From NCBI RefSeq assembly GCF_040409955.1, contig NZ_CP123384.1, positions 1,336,501 to 1,400,500 on the forward strand: a DNA stretch of 64,000 nt. Reading direction: 5' to 3'. Below the pieces are notes generated by a model. It searched no databases and was not told where the DNA came from. It worked only from the letters and a program-made list of their open reading frames with translations. Both the position numbers and the translations under genes were made by a program. Positions 43,504-52,263 of this stretch are shown piece after piece (positions within the stretch are counted from its first letter, which is position 1; each line of letters begins with the position of its first letter). Source of the DNA: Salipiger sp. H15. GTDB lineage: Bacteria > Pseudomonadota > Alphaproteobacteria > Rhodobacterales > Rhodobacteraceae.

Positions 43504-43854
43504 TCACTCCTCGTCGTCTTCGTCCTCGTCATCGTCGTAGAAGGGCGTGACCTGGGCGACGATGACCGAGTTCTCCTCGAGGGCGCGGGCCATCAGCTCG
43601 CGCTCGGCGTCGTCGATATCCATGCCCTGCGCGACGCGCTCTTCCTCGTTGCCGTAGCCGGTCACGTCGAGCGGGTTCATGTCGGCCTGCTTGAGGATCG
43701 CGACGGTCTCGCGCACGGCCTCGGCCTCGTCCACGCCCGAGGCGTAGCAGAGCAGCCCGGCGCCGGTCGCGCCCTTGGGCAGGCCGTCGCCCTCCTTGCG
43801 GCCGACTTCGACCAGAAGCGTGTAGACCTGCTGTTTAGAGGGTTTCTTGCCCAT
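43504..43854 (-). CDS. Conserved hypothetical protein with acidic tail
   Basis: 116 residues, soluble. It starts MGKKPSKQQVYTLLVEVGRK, contains YASGVDEAEAVRETVAILKQ and ends in a run of Asp/Glu (DDDEDEDDEE). I do not recognise the family; the middle stretch, with its alternating hydrophobic pattern, could be a small alpha/beta domain. GGAG stands eight bases before the ATG at 43854. It is convergent with ade and precedes a small membrane protein gene. Confidence 0.7.
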   Translation of the reverse strand: MGKKPSKQQVYTLLVEVGRKEGDGLPKGATGAGLLCYASGVDEAEAVRETVAILKQADMNPLDVTGYGNEEERVAQGMDIDDAERELMARALEENSVIVAQVTPFYDDDEDEDDEE

Positions 43855-43935
43855 GTTCTTCGCTCCGCGATGGTTGCCGTCCGCAATGGGCAAGCCGCGC
43901 GCCGCTGTCAAGCGAAGGCCGCGATGCCGGCTCAT

Positions 43936-43969
43936 GGGAAAGGCCCCTGCGGCGTGTGCCGCACGGGCC
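43936..43969 (-). terminator. Terminator after GlsB-type gene
   Basis: Arms 43942-43953 (GGCCCCTGCGGC) and 43958-43969 (GCCGCACGGGCC) pair in 11 of 12 positions around GTGT. Minus-strand transcripts then continue with TTTCCC. The position 25 bases after the GlsB-type stop fits. Confidence 0.7.
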
Positions 43970-43993
43970 CCGAGTGCGTGCGATGGGCGGAGC

Positions 43994-44236
43994 TCAGCGA
44001 AGCCGGCGGTAGCCCCAGATCAGCAGGCTGGCCCCGATGATGCCGACGATCAGCTGCGGGATCCAGGTGTTGGCTGCATAGATGCCGACCAGCGACAGGA
44101 TCAGGTTCAGCACCACGGCGCCGATGATCCCGAGGATGATGTTGGTCAGAATGCCGGTATCGGCCTTCATGATCATCGAGGCGATCCAGCCGGCGAGCCC
44201 GCCGACGATGATGGAGGCAATGATTCCGAGACCCAT
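43994..44236 (-). CDS. GlsB/YeaQ/YmgE family stress response membrane protein
   Basis: 80 residues with three hydrophobic helices and the family glycine pattern IIVGGLAGWIASMIMKAD, then ILGIIGAVVLNLIL and LIVGIIGASLLIWGYRRLR. It is a much more typical member than the copy at 28838. It is likely to be an inner-membrane protein; the molecular role is unknown. Single gene with its own terminator. Confidence 0.88.
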   Translation of the reverse strand: MGLGIIASIIVGGLAGWIASMIMKADTGILTNIILGIIGAVVLNLILSLVGIYAANTWIPQLIVGIIGASLLIWGYRRLR

Positions 44237-44326
44237 GGTGCGTACCCCTGACTTTGGTTTTCCGTCCGGGGTGAACGATCCGGCGGGGCAATCGGTTCCT
44301 GCGGGCGCGTGCGGGAGAGGGGGCTC

Positions 44327-44355
44327 AAAAGCGAAAGGGGCGCACGGGGCGCCCC
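44327..44355 (-). terminator. Terminator downstream of dapD
   Basis: Stem 44337-44343 (GGGGCGC) / 44349-44355 (GCGCCCC) with a five-base loop; in the minus direction it is followed by TTTCGCTTTT (44327-44336). A second small GC hairpin (GGGGC...GCCCC, 44374-44390) lies closer to the gene. Confidence 0.75.
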
Positions 44356-44396
44356 TCGGGATGTTTGCGTGACCGGGGCACAGTGGCCCCGCGCGA

Positions 44397-45224
<828 letters not shown>

Positions 45225-45333
45225 TTGCGTCTCCTGTCGTCCGGGTTTACTGCCCTATAGCGGCAGGGTGCCGCCGCGACAATGCGAACCATGGCCGCGG
45301 TTCCCGCAGCCATGCCAAGGACAGGAGAAACCC

Positions 45334-45729
45334 GTGGCAAAACCCATCCACAGCATGATCCGCGTGCTCGACGAGGCGCGCTCGCTGGCCTTCTACGATG
45401 TGGCCTTCGGGCTGACGGTGGCGGACCGGCTGGATTTCCCCGAGTTCACGCTGATCTACCTGCGCGCTCCTGAAAGCGGCTTCGAGCTCGAGCTGACGGT
45501 GAACAAGGGCCGGACCGAGCCCTATGACCTCGGCGACGGCTACGGGCATCTCGCGGTGTCGGTCGCGGATCTCGACGCAGAGCACGCGCGGCTCACCGCC
45601 GCCGGCCTCGCGCCGCGCAAGTTGGTGGACTTCGCCCCGGCCGGCGAGGTGGTGGCGCGGTTCTTCTTCGTGGCGGACCCGGACGGCTACCAGATCGAGG
45701 TGCTCGAGCGCGGCGGGCGCTTCAGGTGA
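45334..45729 (+). CDS. VOC/glyoxalase family protein
   Basis: 131 residues with a glyoxalase I-like metal set: His near the N-terminus (PIHSMIRVLD), Glu in FELELTVNKG, His in YGHLAVSVAD, and Glu in GYQIEVLERG, in the order expected for glyoxalase I. The overall pattern suggests lactoylglutathione lyase or a close relative. The GTG at 45334 has AGGAG six bases upstream. Divergent from dapD. Confidence 0.88.
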   Translation: MAKPIHSMIRVLDEARSLAFYDVAFGLTVADRLDFPEFTLIYLRAPESGFELELTVNKGRTEPYDLGDGYGHLAVSVADLDAEHARLTAAGLAPRKLVDFAPAGEVVARFFFVADPDGYQIEVLERGGRFR

Positions 45730-45760
45730 TCCGCTGACCTGCGCGGGAGAGTGAGGGGGA

Positions 45761-45829
45761 GGGGGGCGCTGCCCCCCCGTCCGCGCGATGCGCGGCCTCC
45801 CCCCGGCGTATTTTGAAAGAGAAGAAGGG
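45761..45829 (+). repeat. Composite gene-end repeat, copy C
   Basis: Between the convergent VOC and dehydratase genes. Hairpin GGGGGGC-GCT-GCCCCCC (45761-45777), a second small GCGC hairpin (about 45782-45795), then CCCCCCGGCGTATTTTG followed by AAAGAGAAGAAGGG (45799-45829). Same order as copies A and B. Confidence 0.8.
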
Positions 45830-45835
45830 CGCGGG

Positions 45836-46753
45836 TCAGCCCAGCGGGTCGGGCGCGATGTTGCCGCCGCAGAGCAGCACGGCGACGCGCTCTCCGGGCT
45901 CGGGGCGGTAGGCGCCCGAGCGCAGCGCGGCGAGCGCGGTGGCGCCGGCGGGCTCGACCAGCAGCCGGTGCGCCTGCCAGAGCGCGCGCTGCGCCTCGGT
46001 GATCGCGGCGTCCGTGACGGTGACCCGCCGCGCGAGGTGCCTCTGCGCCAGATCGAAGCAGAGGCTGCCGATGCGCCGGGCGCCGAGCGCGTTGGCGGCG
46101 ACGCCCGAGACCTCGACGTCGACCGGCCGGCCGGCTTCGAGCGCGGCATCGAGCGTGCGGGCCTGCTCGGGTTCGACCGCGACGACGCGGCGCGCGCCCT
46201 GCAGCCAGCCGAGCGCGCCGCCGATCAGCCCGCCGCCGCCCACCGCGATGAGCACCGTGTCGGCCTCGAGCCCCTGCTGCTCCCATTCGCGCATCAAAGT
46301 GCCCTGCCCGGCCAGCGTCGCGGGGGCGTCATAGGCATGGACCTGCATCGCGCCGGTCTCGGCCTCGTAGGCGCGGGCCTGCTCCAGCGCGTTGGCATAT
46401 TCGCCGGGCACCACGGTGAGCGCGGCCCCGGTGCGCTCGATCAGGGCAATCTTGGCGGGGCCGGCGATCTCGGGGACGAAGATCTGCGCGCGGTGGCCGA
46501 GTCGGGTCGCCGCATAGGCCACGGCGGCGCCGTGGTTGCCGCCGGAGGCCGCGACGACGCCGGCGGCGGGCACCGGCAGGCTCAGCAGCGTGTTGAAGGC
46601 GCCGCGCGCCTTGAAGCTGCCGGTGTGCTGCAATTGCTCGAGCTTCAGCTCGACCGGGCGGCTCCACAGCACCGCGCTGCGCATCACCGGCGTGCGCTGC
46701 ACGTGGGCGGCGCTGCGTTCCGCGGCGGTCGCGATCTCGGCTTTCCAATCCAT
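45836..46753 (-). CDS. PLP-dependent threonine/serine dehydratase
   Basis: 305 residues, fold-type II: PLP lysine in TGSFKARGAFNTL, the ASGGNHGAAVAYAA loop, and the phosphate-binding glycines GGGGLIGGALGW. It has no C-terminal ACT regulatory domain, so it resembles the catabolic or short threonine dehydratase forms. Exact substrate among threonine, serine or hydroxyaspartate is open. Divergent from the LOG gene (73 bases). Confidence 0.9.
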   Translation of the reverse strand: MDWKAEIATAAERSAAHVQRTPVMRSAVLWSRPVELKLEQLQHTGSFKARGAFNTLLSLPVPAAGVVAASGGNHGAAVAYAATRLGHRAQIFVPEIAGPAKIALIERTGAALTVVPGEYANALEQARAYEAETGAMQVHAYDAPATLAGQGTLMREWEQQGLEADTVLIAVGGGGLIGGALGWLQGARRVVAVEPEQARTLDAALEAGRPVDVEVSGVAANALGARRIGSLCFDLAQRHLARRVTVTDAAITEAQRALWQAHRLLVEPAGATALAALRSGAYRPEPGERVAVLLCGGNIAPDPLG

Positions 46754-46826
46754 CTTCGTTTTCCCTTGCTGCTCTTGCCGCCCGGCACGCTATATTTGGA
46801 CTCTGAGCAGAACAAGGACGGCCGAC

Positions 46827-47669
46827 ATGAACGACGAACGCCATTCCATCTTCCGCGACGCGGGACGTGACCGCAGGACTGCCGAGCAGATCCCCGACAC
46901 GCCGCAGACGCGCGCCCCGTCCTACCGCCTCGCCTTTGCCGACGAGGCCTTCCTGTGCCGCGAGGAGCTGCGCCCGGTGCGGCTGCAGCTCGAGCTGCTG
47001 AAGCCGCAGCTCGAACTCGACGAGCGCCAGATCGAGAGCACCATCGTGCTCTTCGGCGGGGCACGAATCCCCTCGCCCGCCGAGAAGGCGAGTGCGCGCA
47101 CGCAGACGCTGGCCGAGCTGTCGCATTTCTACGAGGAGGCGCGGCTCTTCGCGCAGGCGATGACCCGCAAGTCCATCGCCACGGGCAACCGCGAATTCGT
47201 CGTCACCACCGGCGGCGGGCCGGGCGTGATGGAGGCAGGCAACCGCGGCGCCGAGGAGGCCGGCGGCGTGTCGATCGGGCTCAACATCGTGCTGCCGCAC
47301 GAGCAGGCGCCGAACGAGTACGTGACGCCGAACCTGTGCTTCAACTTCCACTATTTCGCCATCCGCAAGATGCACTTCCTGATGCGCGCGCGGGCGATCT
47401 GCGTCTTCCCCGGCGGCTTCGGCACGCTTGACGAGATGTTCGAGGCGCTGACGCTGATCCAGACCGGGCGGATGGAGCGCGTGCCGTTCCTGCTCTTCGG
47501 GCGGAAGTTCTGGGAGACGATCATCAACTGGGAGGCGCTGAAGGAGGCCGGGACGATCAGCCCCGAGGACCTCGACCTCTTCCGCTTCGTGGAAAGCGCG
47601 GAGGAGGCGGCGCACCTGATCGAGGAATGGGATCCGGCCCCGGCGCGCAGCGACATCCCGGGCCGCTGA
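46827..47669 (+). CDS. LOG/TIGR00730 family Rossmann-fold protein
   Basis: 280 residues. The lysine decarboxylase-like/LOG signature PGGFGTLDEMFEALTLIQTG is complete and is preceded by the GGGPGVMEAGNRGAEEAGG nucleotide-binding loop. LOG proteins release cytokinin-type bases from nucleotide monophosphates; the longer bacterial forms such as this, with a helical N-terminal extension of about 80 residues, are related to nucleotide hydrolases. AAGGA eight bases upstream supports the ATG at 46827. Confidence 0.9.
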   Translation: MNDERHSIFRDAGRDRRTAEQIPDTPQTRAPSYRLAFADEAFLCREELRPVRLQLELLKPQLELDERQIESTIVLFGGARIPSPAEKASARTQTLAELSHFYEEARLFAQAMTRKSIATGNREFVVTTGGGPGVMEAGNRGAEEAGGVSIGLNIVLPHEQAPNEYVTPNLCFNFHYFAIRKMHFLMRARAICVFPGGFGTLDEMFEALTLIQTGRMERVPFLLFGRKFWETIINWEALKEAGTISPEDLDLFRFVESAEEAAHLIEEWDPAPARSDIPGR

Positions 47670-47684
47670 GGCCCTGCCGAAACG

Positions 47685-47719
47685 CGGAAAGGGGCGCGGT
47701 CAGCCGCGCCCCTTTTCCG
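47685..47719. terminator. Bidirectional terminator
   Basis: Long GC stem with A/T flanks: CGGAAAGGGGCGCGG (47685-47699), loop TCAG, then CCGCGCCCC and TTTTCCG (47704-47719), with one extra T. The A-rich left and T-rich right flanks make it suitable for both the LOG gene and the convergent sugar dehydratase gene. Confidence 0.85.
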
Positions 47720-47743
47720 TCTCTGCCCGCCGCCGGGGAGGGC

Positions 47744-49717
47744 TCAGAGCGACTGTTTCTCTTCGGATTTCGACGGCAAGTCCTCGCAGCGCTCGACCCA
47801 GCGCGCGATGATCTCGCGGGCGAATTCCTCGTCGTGCTCGCCGATCGCCTGGCGCAGGTCCTTCATCGCGGTGGCGATCTCGAATTCCGACAGGTAGCTC
47901 TCCTGCGCGCGCAGAATCTTGTGATGCGGCGTGGTCAGCATGTCGGTCGAGATCAGCAATTCCTCGTGCAGCTTCTCGCCCTTGCGCAGGCCGGTCACCT
48001 TGATCTCGATGTCGCCGTCGGGGTGCTTGTCGTCCTTCACCGTGTAGCCCGCGCCCTCGATCATCTGGCGCGCCAGCTTGCGGATCGGCACCGGCTTGCC
48101 CATGTCGAGCACGAAGACATCGCCCCCGCGCGAGAAGGAGCCGGCCAGCAGCACCAGCCGCGCCGCTTCCGAGATGGTCATGAAATAGCGGGTGACCCGC
48201 GGGTCTGTGAGCGTGACGGGGCCGCCGCGGGCGATCTGCTCCTCGAAGAGCGGGATGACCGAGCCCGACGAGCCGAGCACGTTGCCGAAGCGGACCATCG
48301 AGAAGCGCGTGTCGGTGCAGCGCGTGGCGAGGTCCTGCACCAGCAACTCGGCGAGGCGCTTGGAGGCGCCCATGACGTTGGTCGGGCGCACGGCCTTGTC
48401 GGAGGAGACGAGGATGAAGCGCTCGACCCCGGCCTCGCGCGCGGCCTCGGCGATGATCTTGGTGCCGAGGACGTTGTTGCGCATGCCGATGATCACATTG
48501 CTCTCGACCAGCGGCAGGTGCTTGTAGGCGGCGGCGTGGAGCACGACGTCGATGTTGTACTGCCTGAGCACGCGGGCGACCAGCGACTCGTCCAGCACCG
48601 ATCCGAGCACCGGGGTGACGTTCAGCCCCTTGGAAAGGTCGCGCAGTTCCTTGTCGATGGTGTAGAGCGCCAGCTCGGAGTGATCGAGCGCGACGATGCA
48701 TTCGGGCTTGCAGCCCAGCAGCTGGCGGCAGAGCTCGGAGCCGATCGAGCCGCCGGCGCCGGTGATCAGGATGCGGCGGCCGGAATAGGCGTGGCTGACG
48801 CCGGGCAGCTCGCTCTCGAGGCGGCCGCGGCCCAGCAGGTCGTCCAGCGATACCGGCGAGACGCGCTTGCGCAGCTCGCCCTCGCCGACCAGCTCGGCAA
48901 AGGAGGGCAGGGCATGCACCTCGCAGCCGATGCTGCGCAGGTGATGGGCGATGCGGGCGAGTTCCGGCTGGCGAATCGACGGCATGGCGAGGACGACGCG
49001 GTCGATGTTCCGGGTCTCGATCAGATGCTTGACCGTCGAGGGTGCGTGGACGCGCAGCCCGGCGACCACCAGCGTCTGCAGCGTGGGGTTGTCGTCGACG
49101 AAGCACACGGGCTCGATCACGTCATCGTGGCGCAGCGCGGCGACGAGCTGCTGCCCGGTCTTGCCCGCGCCGTAGATCAGCACCCGCATCCGCGGCCGGC
49201 TGCGGCGGTAGATCGCGATGGTCACGTGGCGCAGGGCGATTCGCCAGGTCACGCTGAGCACCATGAGCAGGATGGTGAAGTTGAAGTAGACCGCCATCAT
49301 GATCTCGGGGTTGATCACCAGGTCGATCACGAGGGCGGCAATGGCGGTGAGCACCGAGAAGAGCGCGGTGCGCGTGATGCCCCGGGTCTCGAAGGCGTTG
49401 AGCTTGATCCGCGGCAATTGCAGGTGCCACGAAATCGCGCCGCCGCTCAGCATCAGCAGGGTGATCATCGGTGTCAGTTCCGCCAGCGGCGGCAGATCCG
49501 AGCGGACGGTGGCGTTCAGCGCAAGTGCAAGGCACATGGCCAACACGACCATCGCCATGTCGAGAGCGACGAAGATGACCTGCTTTTGCGGCCGGGAAAG
49601 GGAGATGACGGTGCGGTAGAAGCGGACACGCGTCTTGCCACGGCCCAGCCTCAGTCTTGCGGCGGAGAGTCCGGGCGCGCGTTTCGAAATCTGCTGCCTC
49701 ATGCCTACACGCCGCAT
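47744..49717 (-). CDS. Membrane nucleoside-diphosphate-sugar dehydratase/epimerase (CapD/FlaA1/WbpM type)
   Basis: About 657 residues. Four membrane helices in the first 150 residues, a first Rossmann-like domain (MRVLIYGAGKTGQQLVAAL), and the catalytic SDR domain (RRILITGAGGSIGSELCRQL; SSDKAVRPTNVMGASK with Met-x3-Lys as in WbpM). It should make 4-keto-6-deoxy UDP-sugars for polysaccharide synthesis. Start options are a TTG at 49744 and ATGs at 49717 and 49702; 49717 is chosen as the first ATG. No glycan cluster is adjacent. Confidence 0.92.
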   Translation of the reverse strand: MRRVGMRQQISKRAPGLSAARLRLGRGKTRVRFYRTVISLSRPQKQVIFVALDMAMVVLAMCLALALNATVRSDLPPLAELTPMITLLMLSGGAISWHLQLPRIKLNAFETRGITRTALFSVLTAIAALVIDLVINPEIMMAVYFNFTILLMVLSVTWRIALRHVTIAIYRRSRPRMRVLIYGAGKTGQQLVAALRHDDVIEPVCFVDDNPTLQTLVVAGLRVHAPSTVKHLIETRNIDRVVLAMPSIRQPELARIAHHLRSIGCEVHALPSFAELVGEGELRKRVSPVSLDDLLGRGRLESELPGVSHAYSGRRILITGAGGSIGSELCRQLLGCKPECIVALDHSELALYTIDKELRDLSKGLNVTPVLGSVLDESLVARVLRQYNIDVVLHAAAYKHLPLVESNVIIGMRNNVLGTKIIAEAAREAGVERFILVSSDKAVRPTNVMGASKRLAELLVQDLATRCTDTRFSMVRFGNVLGSSGSVIPLFEEQIARGGPVTLTDPRVTRYFMTISEAARLVLLAGSFSRGGDVFVLDMGKPVPIRKLARQMIEGAGYTVKDDKHPDGDIEIKVTGLRKGEKLHEELLISTDMLTTPHHKILRAQESYLSEFEIATAMKDLRQAIGEHDEEFAREIIARWVERCEDLPSKSEEKQSL

Positions 49718-49744
49718 AGTCGGTTCTGCCCAAATGGTCTTCAA

Positions 49745-50074
49745 ATACGTTTATGTTCTACGCACTTGCCTAAACATTGGACAAGAGTGGAGATGTCCGG
49801 GACACACGGAAGAGCGGATTTCTACCAAGCACCCAAAGACCAATGCCACGAAAATCATCAGACGAGAAGGAAAACCTCTCAAAATCGGGGTTTTGGACAA
49901 AGTTTGGCGCAAGGGTGGCCATTTCGCAGCACGAACTGTCCCCTTGGGAGCGCTGCCGGGGGCGCGGCGGGGGAAGACAGCCCTTCCAGATAAACGTGGC
50001 ATGCGATATGACGCGCGCCAGTCTGCGGCGCGGGATCCTTCCGCGCGCAGCATCCAGGAAGGAGAGCCAGAACC
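49745..50074. other. Divergent intergenic region upstream of asd
   Basis: 330 bases between the sugar dehydratase and asd starts. The left third is AT-rich and should carry the dehydratase promoter. The right end holds the asd ribosome site (AAGGAG at 50059-50064). Open frames here are short, low in coding character and overlap asd, so none is called. No riboswitch or repeat was recognised. Confidence 0.6.
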
Positions 50075-51097
50075 ATGGGCTACAAGGTCGTTGTTGCCGG
50101 TGCCACGGGGAACGTGGGCCGTGAAATGCTGAACATCCTCGCCGAGCGCGAGTTCCCGGTGGACGAGATCGCCGTGCTTGCATCGCGAAAATCGCTGGGA
50201 ACAGAGGTGAGCTTCGGCGACAGGACCCTCAAGACCCAGGATCTTGCCACTTTCGACTTCACCGGCTGGGACATTGCGCTCTTTGCCGTGGGCTCGGGCC
50301 CGACCAAGGAATTTGCGCCGAAGGCCGCGGCCGCGGGCTGCGTGGTGATCGACAACAGCTCGCTCTACCGCTACGACCCGGACGTTCCGCTGATCGTGCC
50401 GGAAGTGAACGCGGACGCGGTGTTCGGCTACAGCAAGAAGAACATCATCGCGAACCCGAACTGCTCGACCGCGCAGATGGTCGTGGCGCTGAAGCCGCTG
50501 CATGACCGCGCCAAGATCAAGCGCGTCGTCGTGTCGACCTACCAGTCGGTCTCGGGCGCGGGCAAGGAAGGCATGGACGAGCTCTGGGAGCAGACCAAGT
50601 CGATCTACAACCCGGTCTCCGACGTTCCGGCCAAGAAGTTCACCAAGGAAATCGCCTTCAACGTCATTCCGCACATCGACGTCTTCATGGAAGACGGCTC
50701 GACCAAGGAAGAGTGGAAGATGGTCGCCGAGACCAAGAAGATCGTCGATCCGTCGATCAAGGTCACCGCGACCTGCGTGCGGGTTCCGGTCTTCGTCGGC
50801 CACTCCGAGGCGATCAACATCGAGTTCGAGGACTTCCTCGACGAGGACGAGGCACGTGACATCCTGCGCGAGGCTCCGGGCGTCATGGTGATCGACAAGC
50901 GCGAGGACGGCGGCTACGTCACGCCGAAGGAATGCGTCGGCGACTTCGCAACCTTCATCAGCCGCATCCGCCAGGACAGCACCATCGACAACGGCATCAA
51001 CCTCTGGTGCGTCTCGGACAACCTGCGCAAGGGCGCGGCTCTCAATGCCGTCCAGATTGCAGAGGTGCTGGGGCAGAAGGTGCTCAAGAAGGGCTGA
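50075..51097 (+). CDS. asd: Aspartate-semialdehyde dehydrogenase
   Basis: 340 residues. The NADP-binding start VVVAGATGNVGREMLNIL, active-site Cys130 in IANPNCSTAQM, and substrate loop VSTYQSVSGAGKEGMDELW identify Asd, which reduces aspartyl phosphate toward lysine, threonine and methionine. Codon use here is cleaner (fewer GCG/CTG shadows) than neighbours, suggesting high expression. AAGGAG is ten bases upstream; a textbook terminator follows. Confidence 0.98.
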   Translation: MGYKVVVAGATGNVGREMLNILAEREFPVDEIAVLASRKSLGTEVSFGDRTLKTQDLATFDFTGWDIALFAVGSGPTKEFAPKAAAAGCVVIDNSSLYRYDPDVPLIVPEVNADAVFGYSKKNIIANPNCSTAQMVVALKPLHDRAKIKRVVVSTYQSVSGAGKEGMDELWEQTKSIYNPVSDVPAKKFTKEIAFNVIPHIDVFMEDGSTKEEWKMVAETKKIVDPSIKVTATCVRVPVFVGHSEAINIEFEDFLDEDEARDILREAPGVMVIDKREDGGYVTPKECVGDFATFISRIRQDSTIDNGINLWCVSDNLRKGAALNAVQIAEVLGQKVLKKG

Positions 51098-51129
51098 CCC
51101 TTCGCCAATTTACTAACGAATTCTTAACG

Positions 51130-51156
51130 CCCGTCCCCGCAAGGGGGCGGGTTTTT
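51130..51156 (+). terminator. Rho-independent terminator of asd
   Basis: CCCGTCCCC (51130-51138), loop GCAA, GGGGGCGGG (51143-51151) with one T-G pair, then TTTTT (51152-51156). It is 32 bases past the asd stop. Confidence 0.92.
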
Positions 51157-51355
51157 ATCATGTTTTTAAGCATTTCCCAGAAATTCGGATCGCACCCCAT
51201 CCATTGGGATAGGTGTGCCTCGCCCACTGGGAACGGCACCTACTCCGCCGTCAGGATGTGCGGGCAATGCACCCGCTGGTAGAAAAGTTGCATCAACAGC
51301 GACGGTTTTCCGCCGCGCCCCGCCAGAAGGCGCAACCACCAAGAGGAGTGCCGAA

Positions 51356-51499
51356 ATGACCATTGATCTCGCAGACATCGCCCGGGGCCGCCGCATCGTC
51401 GCCGTTGCCGCCCGCGACATGTCCCTGCTGAGCCGGCGGCGGCGCCCGATGACCAAGCTGATGACCCGACTGCTGAGCAATTTCCGTCTGCCCTCCTGA
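51356..51499 (+). CDS. Small basic protein, 47 residues, unknown
   Basis: The frame MTIDLADIARGRRIVAVAAR continues to LLSNFRLPS and is strongly basic (RRRRP near the middle). GAGGAG is seven bases before the ATG, a better ribosome site than most genes in this window have. It follows the asd terminator, so it must have its own promoter. It is not a shadow of a longer gene on either strand. Short basic proteins of this kind (for example DUF1127 types) exist in the group, but no family match is claimed. Confidence 0.55.
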   Translation: MTIDLADIARGRRIVAVAARDMSLLSRRRRPMTKLMTRLLSNFRLPS

Positions 51500-51748
51500 A
51501 GGGCGCGCCAGGGATTTTCACGAGTACCGCCTCGGCGACCCGTCGTCGCCACGTAATCAGGCCAGTTATCCCCCGGGGGCGGGGAGTTTCGAGCCCCCAA
51601 TGACCCTCGTGTCGCGTTGAGTATCGCCGGCTGCGTTGTTTTGAGTGCCGGCATGGATGCGGGGGTCTCCGACTGTATCGGATCGTGTGTGTGACCAGTA
51701 ATGGGCGAGGCCCGGGATCAGGTGATCGCGGTCCTCGCCTTTCTATTT
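51500..51748 (+). ncRNA. Candidate structured RNA downstream of the small basic protein
   Basis: No coding frame explains this stretch, yet it holds a series of hairpins: GGGGGC (51575-51580)/GCCCCC (51593-51598), GCCGGC (51626-51631)/GCCGGC (51647-51652), and a terminator at the end. It may be a separate small RNA or the structured 3' untranslated part of the 47-codon gene. No known RNA family was recognised. Confidence 0.3.
51704..51748 (+). terminator. Terminator-like hairpin with T-rich tail
   Basis: GGCGAGG (51704-51710) pairs with CCTCGCC (51733-51739); an inner GATC-AGGT-GATC stem lies at 51716-51727. TTTCTATTT follows. It lies about 200 bases after the nearest stop codon, so the transcript it ends extends well past the small gene. 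Confidence 0.65.
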
Positions 51749-51828
51749 CACCAAAGCGCAAGCCCGCCTGTCCGGCATTCGTGATCGGGAGATACAAGCG
51801 GGCGTGCTATGCTGGCCGTATTTTCAGT

Positions 51829-52236
51829 ATGGACGAGATTTCAGAAATGGATGGTCTTGATCGTGCCGGAGACGTCTCCGGGCCGTTTGTCGGCACCGCT
51901 TTCCCCATCTCCACCCCTGCAGATGCAACGCCCACAGGGACGGTGGTCCGCCTGCCGCGCGACCTCGATTCCGAGACGGCGGCGCTGCTGCGCATGGTGG
52001 TCCTGCCGCAGATCGAGGCGGCGGAGAGTTGGGGGGACCTCGTCCTGCGTCTGCGCGACAAGGGGTTCGGCCTCGGCTTTCGCGCCGGGCGGATGATTCT
52101 CAGCCGTCTCGAAAGCGGGGCGGAGATCTGCACGGGGCGCAGCCTCGGCGCGCCGTTACGGGGTCTTGCGGCCCGGCTCGGGCGCCCGGCGCTGCGGCTC
52201 AGCCGCGACGGGCAGAGCGCACAGCTGCAGGGCTGA
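51829..52236 (+). CDS. Conserved hypothetical protein
   Basis: 135 residues. The N-terminal 45 residues look disordered; the rest (LRMVVLPQIEAAESWGDLVL, then LGFRAGRMILSRLESGAEIC) is compact and resembles a small domain seen in uncharacterised Rhodobacteraceae proteins that ends with a Leu-Gly-Arg-Pro motif (RLGRPALRLSRDG). The ATG at 51829 has no good ribosome site; 51847 is the alternative. Together with 51749-51828, which appears empty, the gap before it is filled by the RNA candidate. Confidence 0.6.
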   Translation: MDEISEMDGLDRAGDVSGPFVGTAFPISTPADATPTGTVVRLPRDLDSETAALLRMVVLPQIEAAESWGDLVLRLRDKGFGLGFRAGRMILSRLESGAEICTGRSLGAPLRGLAARLGRPALRLSRDGQSAQLQG

Positions 52237-52263
52237 GCCGAATCGGGGTCTGTCCGGTTCCGG

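Noticed and set aside
28838..44236. Two GlsB/YeaQ-type genes (28838-29074 and 43994-44236) as a recent duplication
   Set aside because: The two proteins share only the general glycine/hydrophobic pattern and differ at most positions, so they are distant members of the family.
49777..50124. A 115-codon frame upstream of and into asd
   Set aside because: It starts with a TTG without ribosome site, overlaps the asd start in another frame and has no coding-like composition.
51113..51128. CTAA-N7-TTAAC resembling a CtrA box
   Set aside because: One mismatch to the usual TTAA-N7-TTAA pattern, and it lies between the asd stop and its terminator, a poor place for a promoter element of the next gene, 230 bases away.
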